Shown in pieces: positions 1 to 9,704 of a stretch of DNA of 64,000 nt (the first letter of the stretch is position 1; each line of letters begins with the position of its first letter). Source of the DNA: JAEINY01 sp942490535 (GTDB lineage Bacteria > Bacteroidota > Bacteroidia > Bacteroidales > Marinilabiliaceae). The notes below the pieces were generated by a model. That model made no database searches. It had not been told where the DNA came from and saw only the letters and a program-made list of their open reading frames with translations. Where the stretch lies: positions 434,001 to 498,000 of the forward strand of contig CALNXQ010000008.1 of the NCBI GenBank assembly GCA_942490535.1, read 5' to 3'. A program made the position numbers and the translations under genes.

Positions 1-170
1 TATTTGACGTTTTATCCAAACACCCCCATTGACACAACAACACAAGAGATGCAATAATTCTGATAAACCGAGGTGTTTTCATGGAACTCTATTTGACACT
101 AAAACTATTAGAAAAAATAAACAATCAAAACAAATACTTCAATTCAAAGTATGCGTCTTCAATATATGGA

Positions 171-203
171 AAAACAGGATCACCACATTAGCAATCCTGT
201 TTT
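171..203 (-). terminator. Terminator downstream of the susC-susD pair
   Basis: Inverted repeat AACAGGAT...ATCCTGTT (173-180 and 194-201) with a 13-base loop. On the minus strand it is followed by a short T run, in the right place to end transcription of the SusD gene. Confidence 0.65.
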
Positions 204-220
204 ACGATATTAAAATACAA

Positions 221-1645
221 TTATTTATTATCCCACCATACTTTATCATTTATGTAATTCACCGATGGTACATTTTCACCATTGGCCTGTATTTCATCAT
301 ACGCATATGGCAATCTCACTGGCGCAGTGGGATATGCCGGATTATTAATATTGCCGGCAATATCAAGGACCGGATATCCGGTGCGGCGGTAATCGTGATA
401 GGGTTCTGAGTTTTCAATAAACATAGCCAGGTACTTCTGATTGATAACTACTTCCTGAGCGGCTTCAAGCGTCTGAGGCAATGGTAAAATCTTACCAAGA
501 AAAGCGGTAATATCAGCGTCGGCAATTCCTAATGCTGACATATCTGCGGTTATCGCGGCCGTCAAAGCTGTTTCTGCGTTTACATATTGCTGCTTCAATA
601 CATATGCTTCAGCCTCCAGGAATTTACATTCCACGTATGACATAAAAGTTTGAGCCCTGTCCTTTGGTAAATACGTTTCAGATACCGGTGAAGCGGGATT
701 TGTTTCAGGATCGTAATAGGTGTTCGACTTCAAGCCCAGATAAGTACCATCCTCTAATGCATCGAAATAGACTGTACGACGAGGATCCGCATTCACATTC
801 ATCATCTCTACAAACTGAAGGGATGGAAATAGATAGCCATTTTGAGTCCAGTTAATCTGATACTGATACCAGTAATTCTGCTTCCCTTCCCCTTGATAAT
901 GGACAAAATCGGCATTATCGGCATTACTTTCCATCGCATTTACCAGAGCAGCAAGAGTTAGGTCAGCTTGTGTGGCAGCTGTTTTGCCAGGCGCATAAGA
1001 CAAACGCAAGGCATATCTTGCTTTTAATGCATATGCAAATTTCATCCATTTATCAATGTCTCCTCCGAAAAGCAAATCATCTTGCGCCGGAACAGATAGT
1101 TGCACGTCACTTCGTCCCAAATTAGCAATGCCCTCATCCAACCATTCATTGATTTTTGTATAAACCACTTCCTGACTATCAAAAGCAGGCGTCATTTCAG
1201 TTGGAAACTGATGTGCTTCCGTACAAGGTATTTCATTAAAATAATCCGTCAACGAAGCATATTGATAAGCTGTAAGAATCTGCCCAATTCCTTGATACTT
1301 ATAATTCCCATTGGCTTCAGCCAACTCCATCATTAATTTGGCATTTGGCAAAGAATTAAAGTACGACCGCCACATGTCATTTGAACCGGCTGGGGTTAAT
1401 ATAAAAGACTCTTCGCGCCCGGCATCCCCATCATTAGACATTTGCAGGGTCCAGAAAGAAGACCAGTTACTGGCAAAACCGGTTCCCTCAAAAGCTTCTA
1501 ATGCGACCACACCGGGCAAGTAAGCCGATTCCACCATTTCGCCTTCGGTTGGTGAATCCGGATCTTTGTTGACATCCAGAAAATCCTCACAGGAGGTAAA
1601 AAGGATCGCCAAAAGGATACCTAAATATATTTGATACTTTTTCAT
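221..1645 (-). CDS. SusD/RagB-family outer-membrane lipoprotein
   Basis: Surface lipoprotein that normally forms the lid of a SusC transporter and captures a nutrient (glycan or peptide) outside the cell. The N-terminus is a lipoprotein signal with lipobox FTSC followed by EDFLDVNKDPDSPT, a typical start of the SusD-like family. The rest (about 475 residues) is helical with the family's Trp/Tyr-rich middle and a C-terminal YHDYRRTGYP region. An upstream in-frame ATG (1663) is possible; I chose 1645 because the hydrophobic signal starts there. It lies about 50 bp downstream of the SusC gene on the same strand and is surely co-transcribed with it. No glycosidase, sulfatase or regulator is next to it in this window, so the substrate cannot be guessed; peptide uptake is as likely as glycan uptake. 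Confidence 0.92.
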   Translation of the reverse strand: MKKYQIYLGILLAILFTSCEDFLDVNKDPDSPTEGEMVESAYLPGVVALEAFEGTGFASNWSSFWTLQMSNDGDAGREESFILTPAGSNDMWRSYFNSLPNAKLMMELAEANGNYKYQGIGQILTAYQYASLTDYFNEIPCTEAHQFPTEMTPAFDSQEVVYTKINEWLDEGIANLGRSDVQLSVPAQDDLLFGGDIDKWMKFAYALKARYALRLSYAPGKTAATQADLTLAALVNAMESNADNADFVHYQGEGKQNYWYQYQINWTQNGYLFPSLQFVEMMNVNADPRRTVYFDALEDGTYLGLKSNTYYDPETNPASPVSETYLPKDRAQTFMSYVECKFLEAEAYVLKQQYVNAETALTAAITADMSALGIADADITAFLGKILPLPQTLEAAQEVVINQKYLAMFIENSEPYHDYRRTGYPVLDIAGNINNPAYPTAPVRLPYAYDEIQANGENVPSVNYINDKVWWDNK

Positions 1646-1694
1646 ATTTTTATATGTTTTCATTCTGACTATTCATTACTAAAACGATCCAACA

Positions 1695-4600
1695 CTAGAA
1701 AGTAACTTTCAAATTTAGACTATAGCTACGGGTAGATGGCATCATGTAATTAATGATCCCCTGGCCATTTTTACTTCCTGCCAAGGAACCTTCCGGATCG
1801 GATCCGGTAAAGCTATCATGTTTCCAAAACCATAAATTTCTTCCAGAAACCGAAACATTAAAACTATTCACGTAAGGAACGGCGTCTAACCATTTTTTAG
1901 GTAACTGATAGGCTAAGGATAGTTCACGCAGTTTCACATAGTCGTTTTTCTGCACATTAAATTCTGTGATACTAGATACTGTATTCTGATAGAGACTCTG
2001 ATAATCAGCTTCTAAATCATTCTCACCGGTAATCACAACGTTTAAATCATCATCGTAATGCCCTTTAACACCGTCAAGTACAATCGCCAAATCATCGGGA
2101 CGACTATCAGTGGTGACCGACATACCATAATATTTTAAATAGTATTCATCCAGATTGTAAACACTACCGCCAAAACGCATATCAACAAAAGCACTCAATG
2201 TTAATCCCTTATAGCGAAATGTATTGCGAATACCACCTGTCCAATCCGGATCAACCTTACCTAATACTTTTGATTTTCCTTGGTTATATAAGTATTCACC
2301 ATCCTGATAAGAACCATCATCACGGATGATATAGCGTCCGTTCGCATCCCGCTCAGCATAATACCCATAAATGACTCCGTAGGATTCGCCTTCCACCAGA
2401 AACGGTCCCTCTCCAGTAAAACCTTCCAACTGTAAACTAGTGACACCATCAGCTATTTTATTGACAGTATTAGTATTGGTTGCCCAGTTTAAGGTTATAT
2501 CCCATTCAAAATCGCGGCTTTTCACCGGTGTAAAATAGGCCATCAACTCCACTCCTGTATTGGTCATTTTACCAATGTTCATTAAAGCGGTCGTATAGCC
2601 AACAGAATAAGCCGTTGGTGTAGGATAAATCTGATTCAGGCTAACCTTGTGATAATAGGAAGCATCCAAACCGACCCGATTGTTGAACAACTTGATTTCT
2701 GTTCCAATCTCAAACTCTTTTGTTTTTTCAGGCTCGATATCAGGATTTCCAGCACTATCATCACGGATATAGCCATTTACGTTATTATACGGAAATGTAA
2801 GGGCTCCCCTGGTAGGATCCCATCCTTCAGGATTGACATAACTCGCTGCCAAAGCATATACAGGTGCATCATTACCAACTTCGGCATAGGAAACTCTTAA
2901 CTTTCCGAAGTTTAACCAATTGTTTTCAACCAACTCACTAAATACAAAACCGGTACTTACCGAAGGGTAGAAGAAATTATTATTGGCCTTTGGCAAGGTG
3001 GATGACCAGTCGTTTCGACCCGTTAAGGTTAAAAATAGATAGTTTTTAAAAGAGGCCGTAACTTGTCCATACACACTCACCATGCGGTATTTTTCCAGTA
3101 CCGAAATATTCGATTGCGTTTGTGTATTACTTAAATTATAATAAGATGGAATAATAAATCCTTCGCCCTGAACATCCGTCATTTCAGATTTTCGATCTGT
3201 AATGTTACTTCCCAACATGGCATCCACCTTAAAATCAGTGCCTAAGTCCGTGGTGTAATTAATCATAAGATCGGAATTCAGATTATAAAAGTTCTTCGAA
3301 AAAACTTCGTAGTAACCCGTGGGATGATAACCTACAATACCCACATTTTCTTTGGTTTCTTCTTTCTGATTATACATATCCAAACCCAACTTGCCAGTCA
3401 CGGTTAACTTATCTGTCAAATTATATTCCAGACCAAAACTGGTGATAAAGCGATCACGCTGATCAGCCACACCAGAATTATCCAATAACCATAGATAATT
3501 GTTTCGACCACCATTCCGATAAAGACGCTGATCACCATTTTCATCTACTGCCGGATCCATGGAAAAAGTCCAGGGGGATCCCAAAAAACTATTCATGAAC
3601 GATCCCGGGCTATTTCCTTCAAACAGGCGATTACCCTTGGTGCGGGTAAAATTCACGGAAGTCGTAAAGGTCAAATCATCAGAAACACTGACTCTGGAGT
3701 TAGCCAATAAAGTCCGACGTTCAAAATCAAGCGGCTCCAGCGTTCCTTGCTGATTATAATCAGATATAGAAGCAAAGTAGGACGCTTTCTGACCTCCTCC
3801 ACGAATACTCACATTGTGTTCCTGAGTTAACCCTGTTTGAAACGTTCCCCATCGATCATACTTTTCAGCTCCCGGTACGTCACTGATACGAGGCCCCCAA
3901 CTGGATGATGTTTTAGAGGTTTCGCCGTCAAAATAAGTACCTCCTGTACCTTGTGACCAATTTTCCTGCAGGTCATGTTGGATAATTTTATCCCAACTAG
4001 AGGTATAACTGTAGGAGACCTGCGGTTTCATCCCTTTATCGCCCATTTTTGTAGTAATAAGTACCACACCATTCGCCGCACGAGAGCCATAAAGCGCCGA
4101 TGCAGAAGCGCCTTTTAATACTGTAATATTCTCAATACTATTGGGATCAATATCAACTCCTGAGTTACCACCCGGTCCGGTATCTAAATTACCACTGTTG
4201 GAATACATCACTCCACCATCAATTAATGGCTTTTCAGAATTATCAATGGGCATTCCATCAATGACAAATAAAGGTTGGTTACCATATTGAATGGATGAAT
4301 TTCCACGGATCACAATACGAGAAGCACCACCTGGTTGACCCGAAGAATTATTGATTTGCACACCTGCCACTTTACCAGCCAGTGCATTTACAATATTTGT
4401 TTCGCGAGCGTTTACGATTTCTTCCGATTTTACTTCTGAAACAGCATACCCCAAGGCCTTCTTTTCACGCTTGATGCCCAAGGCCGTCACAATAACTTCA
4501 TCGACCTTAATCAAATCACTACTTAACACCACATTTAATACGGTTTTACTACCTACTTCAATTTCTTGTGTTTGCATTCCAATAAAGGAAAAAACCAAGG

Positions 4601-4814
4601 TAGTGGCATCTGCAGGAACGGATATTTCGTAAACCCCATCTCCCCCTGTGATGGTTCCCAGAGTGGATCCTTTTACCAATACCGATACACCGGGTATGGG
4701 TGATCCGTCATCAGCAGAGGTGACTACACCCCTGACCAATTTTTGGGTTGATTGGGCAAATCCCGTCATTAAACAGACTGCCATCATAATTAAAAATACT
4801 AGCTTTCTTTTCAT
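1695..4814 (-). CDS. SusC/RagA-family TonB-linked outer-membrane transporter
   Basis: Large TonB-dependent channel (about 1040 residues) that imports a nutrient across the outer membrane with its SusD partner. Signal peptide ending FAQ at about residue 22; then a carboxypeptidase-regulatory-like domain (about 28-105, VRGVVTSADDGSPIPGVSV); then the SusC linker with VTALGIKREKKALGYA, a family hallmark; the TonB plug (about 120-250, LFVIDGMPIDN, VLKGASASALYGSRAANGV); and a long beta-barrel ending in a C-terminal Phe (LNLKVTF). The gene is first in the pair, and the start at 4814 (MKRKLV) fits the signal peptide better than 4820. No anti-sigma/sigma pair or hybrid two-component regulator is adjacent, so its control is not visible here. 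Confidence 0.95.
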   Translation of the reverse strand: MKRKLVFLIMMAVCLMTGFAQSTQKLVRGVVTSADDGSPIPGVSVLVKGSTLGTITGGDGVYEISVPADATTLVFSFIGMQTQEIEVGSKTVLNVVLSSDLIKVDEVIVTALGIKREKKALGYAVSEVKSEEIVNARETNIVNALAGKVAGVQINNSSGQPGGASRIVIRGNSSIQYGNQPLFVIDGMPIDNSEKPLIDGGVMYSNSGNLDTGPGGNSGVDIDPNSIENITVLKGASASALYGSRAANGVVLITTKMGDKGMKPQVSYSYTSSWDKIIQHDLQENWSQGTGGTYFDGETSKTSSSWGPRISDVPGAEKYDRWGTFQTGLTQEHNVSIRGGGQKASYFASISDYNQQGTLEPLDFERRTLLANSRVSVSDDLTFTTSVNFTRTKGNRLFEGNSPGSFMNSFLGSPWTFSMDPAVDENGDQRLYRNGGRNNYLWLLDNSGVADQRDRFITSFGLEYNLTDKLTVTGKLGLDMYNQKEETKENVGIVGYHPTGYYEVFSKNFYNLNSDLMINYTTDLGTDFKVDAMLGSNITDRKSEMTDVQGEGFIIPSYYNLSNTQTQSNISVLEKYRMVSVYGQVTASFKNYLFLTLTGRNDWSSTLPKANNNFFYPSVSTGFVFSELVENNWLNFGKLRVSYAEVGNDAPVYALAASYVNPEGWDPTRGALTFPYNNVNGYIRDDSAGNPDIEPEKTKEFEIGTEIKLFNNRVGLDASYYHKVSLNQIYPTPTAYSVGYTTALMNIGKMTNTGVELMAYFTPVKSRDFEWDITLNWATNTNTVNKIADGVTSLQLEGFTGEGPFLVEGESYGVIYGYYAERDANGRYIIRDDGSYQDGEYLYNQGKSKVLGKVDPDWTGGIRNTFRYKGLTLSAFVDMRFGGSVYNLDEYYLKYYGMSVTTDSRPDDLAIVLDGVKGHYDDDLNVVITGENDLEADYQSLYQNTVSSITEFNVQKNDYVKLRELSLAYQLPKKWLDAVPYVNSFNVSVSGRNLWFWKHDSFTGSDPEGSLAGSKNGQGIINYMMPSTRSYSLNLKVTF

Positions 4815-4820
4815 GCTCAT

Positions 4821-5178
4821 AGGTTTTAAAAAGGATAATGACTTGAATTTACATTTTTTAACAACCTCATACTTTTGTTTTCAGTGAACAACAAGCTACA
4901 CCCCCTCATTGATTGACTGATTATTACAAGATGCATTTGCAGTCCTTCGCGTGAATTTGAGCCAGTGTTTTATGCTGTTCACTGACATCCCTGTTTTTAT
5001 TCCCTTCCAAATTCACCAATTTGAATACTTGATCCTAATATTCAGCACCTTGATTGATAAAATTGTGCAGTTCATTGACACATAAAAGCAGATAGAGAAT
5101 GACGGTGTATTAAAGCTGCAAGAATTTGCTGGCATAAGAGAAAGATCAGAGCATTTAAGAATATATCTCTGATGTTAT
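4821..5178. other. Intergenic region upstream of susC
   Basis: About 360 bp without a convincing gene. It is AT-rich and holds several related short words (TTGATTGACTG near 4909, TTCACTGACAT near 4978, TTGATTGATAA near 5050, TTCATTGACAC near 5071) that could be regulator sites for the susC-susD operon. I could not find a clean TAnnTTTG promoter. This is only a weak pattern. Confidence 0.3.
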
Positions 5179-5218
5179 CAAAAAAAAAACGAGAAGGATG
5201 TCCTAATTCCCTTCTCGC
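5179..5218 (-). terminator. Terminator of the 5341-5820 gene
   Basis: Stem CGAGAAGG...CCTTCTCG (5190-5197 and 5210-5217) followed on the minus strand by a run of ten T (A run 5180-5189 on the plus strand). It sits downstream of the small secreted-protein gene. Confidence 0.8.
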
Positions 5219-5340
5219 TTTTATTAACTTAAACCTTTAATCTATGAAGCTGTCCAAACTTCTCTGGCGAAACTATAGACTCATGATGACATTCCAAAAA
5301 CTAATCGATGTACGACTGGTTCTGTTGGCTCAATGACCAT

Positions 5341-5820
5341 TTATGATTGCTGGAGCAAAAAGCCGGATTTTAATAAGGCAGGATAATAACAAGCAATCAA
5401 GCCCAGGAGTTCCTTTTCCGTTTTCGGCTTCTGAGTAATCACTTTTTGATGATAAAACTGTTCTCGGTCAATAGCCTCTTTCAGATTGATGGAGGTACTT
5501 TTTTGCTTTGGAAATTTTGTCACCCCAAATACTCCTTTATCACAAGCATACACAATTTGTAAATCATCCAGGATCACAATAAAATTTCGACAATGCGCTA
5601 ATTCTTCCACACCAATGAGCACCTCTTTTTTACAATTCTCATAACAGAGCTTATACCCTTTTATCTCCGTCCCTTTATAATTAATGGCCACATCAGAAGC
5701 TTCTATGACATATTTCCCCATTGGGGTATTGCTATCCCCTTTCACCTTGTTGGAAGCAGTTACCACAAGTGTCAGGCAGCTCAAAATAACAACACAACTC
5801 ATTTTCATTAATGCTTTCAT
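5341..5820 (-). CDS. Hypothetical secreted protein, 159 residues
   Basis: I do not recognise the family. The start at 5820 (MKALMKMSC) gives a hydrophobic signal peptide of about 22 residues ending VVTAS, so the product is exported to the periplasm or anchored outside. The mature part is about 135 residues, mixed beta/alpha, with four Cys (CYENC, AHC, ACD) that could form disulfides. It carries its own terminator downstream and stands alone between the susC-susD pair and the cobalamin-regulated receptor, so the context says nothing about its role. Length and composition are typical of a real gene of this genome. Confidence 0.6.
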   Translation of the reverse strand: MKALMKMSCVVILSCLTLVVTASNKVKGDSNTPMGKYVIEASDVAINYKGTEIKGYKLCYENCKKEVLIGVEELAHCRNFIVILDDLQIVYACDKGVFGVTKFPKQKSTSINLKEAIDREQFYHQKVITQKPKTEKELLGLIACYYPALLKSGFLLQQS

Positions 5821-5826
5821 GATCAT

Positions 5827-6126
5827 TCAATTTATTAGTGATTAGTAATTTCAGTTAATCAAATGGGACAAATGCTCGATCAACACGTTTAAATTAGCAA
5901 ATAGACCAATGGAATTTTTTAATCATCAGCCAATGAAATGAAATACACCATCCATCACTTCAATTGATGGCTCAAAACCAATGAACACAAGCTTTCGGCT
6001 ATTGACACAATGAAACAGGTACCTGCCATGATATTCGGTAACAATTATGCCACCAGGAATCCTTATTTGGAATAAGTTTAAGTATTCAATTTTGTTCATG
6101 AATTAACATCAAAAATTAAACATTTA
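5827..6126. other. Intergenic region upstream of the cobalamin riboswitch
   Basis: About 300 bp, AT-rich, no gene seen. The word CCAATG(G/A)A occurs at 5906, 5930 and 5978 (spacings 24 and 48), and TTGACACAA at 6002. This could be a faint periodic repeat or regulator sites but is too weak to call. A TATATCTTCG stretch at 6127-6136 is a plausible -7 box just ahead of the riboswitch. Confidence 0.25.
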
Positions 6127-6139
6127 TATATCTTCGCGC

Positions 6140-6325
6140 CGCATTTGGTAAAACAGATCCCCCGGATTTGTTTGTAAGGGAATCAGGTGAAAATCCTGAA
6201 CAGTACCCGCTGCTGTAATCCCCAGTCGAACGTATCGACACATGCTTTTATCCTACATCCACTGCTCATGTAAAAACAGAGTGGGAAGGAGATAAAAGTC
6301 GGGAAAGTCAGAAGACCTGCCACAT
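6140..6325 (+). promoter_or_regulatory. Cobalamin (AdoCbl-class) riboswitch
   Basis: The conserved core is readable: GGGAATCAGGTG, then AAAATCCTGAACAGTACCC, then CGCTGCTGTAATCCC (about 6178-6223), a peripheral arm with TCCACTGC...GAGTGGGAAGG, and the 3' B12-box half AGTCAGAAGACCTGCC at 6306-6321. It lies about 180 bp upstream of a TonB-dependent receptor start, as expected of Bacteroidota btuB leaders. When cobalamin is bound the downstream receptor should be switched off. I infer translational or terminator-based control but could not fold the expression platform by eye. Confidence 0.93.
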
Positions 6326-6508
6326 CGTAATTATCATGTAGCTTTCGGGAGTTAAAGCAATACACTGGTGTGATTATTCTAGACAGATCCAACAGGTATT
6401 ATTCTAATTCTATCATGCTACAAGTAGTATTAACCAACTAATGAGGACAGCCCTCCCATTGGTACTATTATTTGTAAAATGAATTGTAAACGTATTCATC
6501 CAGGCAGT

Positions 6509-8887
6509 ATGAAAAATCTAATACTGCTAATTTTGCTATCAATCAGTTGTCCATATGTATTGGCCAATCACATTGATAAAGCCAGATTAACCGGTAAAAT
6601 AACCAGCCAAAACCAGCCCGTTCCGTTTGTCAATATCCTGATTAAGAACACCACAGTAGGCACTGTTTCGAACACTGATGGAAGTTTTGAAATGAATGAG
6701 CTTCCGACAGGGAAATATACCGTTAAAGTACAGGGAATCGGCTATAAATCAAGAGAAAGAGAAGTTGATCTTCAAGCCGGAAAAAGCATTGAACTACATT
6801 TTGATTTGGAAGAGGATGTATTTGGTATTGAACAAGTTGTTGTCACTGCTGACCGAAATGAACAAAAACGCACCGACGCTTCTATCATCGTCAATAGTCT
6901 CAATTCTAAACAATTGAAAAAAGCACAAGCCGTAGTCGTCAGTGATGTGCTCAGCTATATACCGGGATTACGGACCGAAACCAACTGCCAGAACTGCGGT
7001 ATGGTACAGGTACGCATGAATGGTTTGGAAGGCCATTACTCTCAGATACTCATCAACAGCCGACCTATATTTAGTGGCTTGGTAGGTGTATATGGTCTGG
7101 AACTATTTCCCACAGCCATGATTGAACGGGTTGAAATCACACGCGGTGGTGGATCAGCACTCTATGGCAGCAATGCCATTGCGGGCACAATTAATATATT
7201 GACTAAAGATCCCCTCCAAAACAGTTACGACGCTCAACTACAATATGGTGCCATTGGTATAGGCCTTGATGGTACGTCCATTGCCAATGAATCTGCCGTA
7301 AATTTTAAAACCTCCTTAATTTCCGAATCAAAAAAAACAGGCATGGCCTTATTTGGAAGCTTGCGAGAGCGCGATCCGTTTGATGCCAATGGAGACAGTT
7401 TCTCAGAACTTATGCAGTTAAAAAACATTTCCATGGGTGCCCGATTGTTTCATCGATTAGGGTATCGCAGCAAGATCACTTTCGATTGTTTTCGCATCAA
7501 TGAAGATCGCCGCGGTGGAAATAAATTTGATTCCCCATTCCACGAAGCTAATTTAACAGAAGCTGTACAGCATAAAATTACCACCGGTGCCCTTACCTAC
7601 GAATACTTTATGGGCACAAACAGCCAACTATCAGCCTTTGCATCTGCTCAAAATGTAGACAGAGGTTCGTATTATGGAGCCGATCAATCATTATCCGATT
7701 ATGGTCAATCCAATGGCTTCACCTATACGATTGGCTCACAATTTCAAAGTGACTTTGGTGGTAATTCGTTTTTAGCAGGCATTGAAGTCATTGGCGATCG
7801 GTTAAAAGATCAAAAATTAGGATTCCCCGATTATGAACTGCCCATTTATGAAGAAGGCAGTCAAACGTTGAAAGGATTTGTACACACTGATAATATTCTG
7901 GTAGCCAAACAGAACAAAATCACACAAGGCGCTTTTATTCAGTACGATCACCAAATAAACAAACTAAAACTATCAGCCGGTTTGCGGTTCGACCATTACC
8001 AAATAATAGACAATGGGAATGGCACGGCCAATTGCCAGGGAAATGTGCTTAGCCCACGGATTAATGCCTTGTGGCATGTTATGCCAAATCTACAGGCACG
8101 GGCCACCTATTCGCAAGGTTATCGGGCGCCGCAAATTTTTGACGAAGACTTACACATCAGTGCCTCAGGCAGCCGCAAAGTGATTCACAAAAATGCAGCT
8201 GATTTGGAGCAAGAGACAAGCCATAGTTTAATGGGTTCTCTGGATTTCAACGGGAAAATTGGACCGATGCCGATCCGTTTTTTAACTGAATTTTTTCACA
8301 CTTCCCTACAAAATGCCTTCGTCACCAATCCGGATAGTGTGAATCATGAAAATGAGGTGATTTATATACGCACCAACGCCGAAGAGGGTGCTTACGTGCA
8401 AGGGGTCAACCTGGAAACAAATATATCCTTCCGTCGCAACCTTAGATTTAATGCCGGTTTTACGTTCCAAACCAGCCAGTTTAAAGAAGCTCAGGAATTA
8501 GGATGTAAAGATTTTTTGCGCACACCTGATCATTATGGATTCTTTTCGCTGGATTGGGACATTACGCCTAAATTCGCTCTCGTATCAACAGCCCAATACA
8601 CCGGCCCGATGAACATTGCATATTACGATCAGCAAATGGTGCAAACAGATGAAAACGATAAAGGTGAGCTCCGCCAGACGCAAGACTTTTTTGATTTTGG
8701 CATCAAAGCCTCATATTCGTTGCGCATCCAACAATTACCCATTGAATTTTACATGGGTGCCAAAAATCTGTTCAATAGCTTTCAGTCAGATTTTGAAACG
8801 GGCGTGGAACGTGACCCTACCTATATTTACGGCCCCTCACTGCCACGAATGATTTATGGAGGTATCCGAATAACAGATATTTTTTAA
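6509..8887 (+). CDS. btuB: TonB-dependent receptor, probable vitamin B12 transporter (BtuB-like)
   Basis: Outer-membrane TonB-dependent transporter of about 790 residues, inferred to take up cobalamin or another corrinoid because a cobalamin riboswitch precedes it. Signal peptide MKNLILLILLSISCPYVLA; carboxypeptidase-regulatory-like domain (about 25-100, ITSQNQPVPFVNILIKN); a plug domain (about 110-235) with VVVTADRNEQKR, the Cys-containing NCQNCGMVQVRMNG and RGGGSALYGSNAIAG; then a beta-barrel to the C-terminus (IYGGIRITDIF). An in-frame ATG at 6479 exists, but 6509 begins the signal peptide. A strong terminator follows at 8914. The small protein at 9018 is its nearest partner. Substrate identity rests on the riboswitch, not on the protein sequence. 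Confidence 0.9.
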   Translation: MKNLILLILLSISCPYVLANHIDKARLTGKITSQNQPVPFVNILIKNTTVGTVSNTDGSFEMNELPTGKYTVKVQGIGYKSREREVDLQAGKSIELHFDLEEDVFGIEQVVVTADRNEQKRTDASIIVNSLNSKQLKKAQAVVVSDVLSYIPGLRTETNCQNCGMVQVRMNGLEGHYSQILINSRPIFSGLVGVYGLELFPTAMIERVEITRGGGSALYGSNAIAGTINILTKDPLQNSYDAQLQYGAIGIGLDGTSIANESAVNFKTSLISESKKTGMALFGSLRERDPFDANGDSFSELMQLKNISMGARLFHRLGYRSKITFDCFRINEDRRGGNKFDSPFHEANLTEAVQHKITTGALTYEYFMGTNSQLSAFASAQNVDRGSYYGADQSLSDYGQSNGFTYTIGSQFQSDFGGNSFLAGIEVIGDRLKDQKLGFPDYELPIYEEGSQTLKGFVHTDNILVAKQNKITQGAFIQYDHQINKLKLSAGLRFDHYQIIDNGNGTANCQGNVLSPRINALWHVMPNLQARATYSQGYRAPQIFDEDLHISASGSRKVIHKNAADLEQETSHSLMGSLDFNGKIGPMPIRFLTEFFHTSLQNAFVTNPDSVNHENEVIYIRTNAEEGAYVQGVNLETNISFRRNLRFNAGFTFQTSQFKEAQELGCKDFLRTPDHYGFFSLDWDITPKFALVSTAQYTGPMNIAYYDQQMVQTDENDKGELRQTQDFFDFGIKASYSLRIQQLPIEFYMGAKNLFNSFQSDFETGVERDPTYIYGPSLPRMIYGGIRITDIF

Positions 8888-8913
8888 ATCCACATAACGT
8901 TTTTCAAGTCACT

Positions 8914-8950
8914 AATCCCTTTACAATTCGAGTAAAGGGATTTTTTTTTA
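8914..8950 (+). terminator. Terminator of the BtuB-like gene
   Basis: Perfect 11-bp stem AATCCCTTTAC / GTAAAGGGATT (8914-8924 and 8932-8942), followed by a run of T to 8949. Confidence 0.88.
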
Positions 8951-9017
8951 GACTGGTACGGTATTTGTGTCAATAAAAAAAGTTTTAGTTTTACCACCTT
9001 CACAAATAGTATCAGAG

Positions 9018-9665
9018 ATGCAGCGACTTGGATTCATCATCATAGCATTAGTTTTTGTCCTTTCTTCCAAAGCTCAGGAAAACGACTCTCTTGCTTTTGC
9101 ATTGGAAACTTCAAAACACCCGCTCTTATATGAATCCTTTTCGACTGATACTTTTCCTAAACACATTTTTGGAGTAGAAATAGGTTCGAGTGTATTCACT
9201 GACTTTGATGGTGGCTATGGTTTTAACACCTATGTAGCGCCCCAATTTTCATTGCATCCGGCTGAGAAAATTCAATTTGACCTCTTTGCTTTTGCCGGTC
9301 GTTCCAATTATTACGATATGCCCGTTTGGATATATCCCGGATTCGTCACAAAGTTGGATCAGAATTTCACCCACCTTGGTCTGAATGCACAGGGCACCTA
9401 TTTTATCAACAAAAAGGTATATGTAGGCGGGAGTGCATTTGTGAATCACCTGGTACCTGAAAGCCCATCCATCAATCCCGCTCTGAAAAATCATTTAACC
9501 AACTACGGCGGAGGAGCATACGGCGGCTATAAATTCTCAGAAAACTTTAAAGTAGAAGTCGGTATCGAAATGAGCAAGTATCCAACTTATCGTGGTAGGA
9601 TGCATCATGGAGGTAGTTGGGGAGACTTTAATAGTTGGCCTGCAAAACCTGGTATTAAGGATTAA
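9018..9665 (+). CDS. Hypothetical outer-membrane beta-barrel-like protein, 215 residues
   Basis: Unrecognised family. From the ATG at 9018 it begins MQRLGFIIIALVFVLSSKAQ, a clear signal peptide with cleavage after KAQ; an upstream GTG (8967) would bury the signal and is less likely. The mature protein is rich in Gly, Tyr and Phe with alternating strand-like stretches (FGVEIGSSVF, FNTYVAPQFSL, YGGGAYGGYKFS, FKVEVGIEMS), which suggests a small outer-membrane barrel. It ends in a His/Gly/Trp-rich tail (RMHHGGSWGDF). It follows the cobalamin-regulated receptor, but a strong terminator lies between them, so co-regulation by the riboswitch is doubtful. Confidence 0.6.
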   Translation: MQRLGFIIIALVFVLSSKAQENDSLAFALETSKHPLLYESFSTDTFPKHIFGVEIGSSVFTDFDGGYGFNTYVAPQFSLHPAEKIQFDLFAFAGRSNYYDMPVWIYPGFVTKLDQNFTHLGLNAQGTYFINKKVYVGGSAFVNHLVPESPSINPALKNHLTNYGGGAYGGYKFSENFKVEVGIEMSKYPTYRGRMHHGGSWGDFNSWPAKPGIKD

Positions 9666-9704
9666 TAACACTGTCGAAACACGTCCATAATAGAAGCATT
9701 ATAC

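Noticed and set aside
29..409. 126-codon plus-strand frame at the start of the window
   Set aside because: It overlaps the susD 3' end and its terminator in antisense, with composition of a shadow frame.
4821..6126. 23-24-bp periodic array around CCAATGAA and TTGACACA words
   Set aside because: Spacings 24 and 48 are suggestive, but too few units match; it stays a weak pattern.
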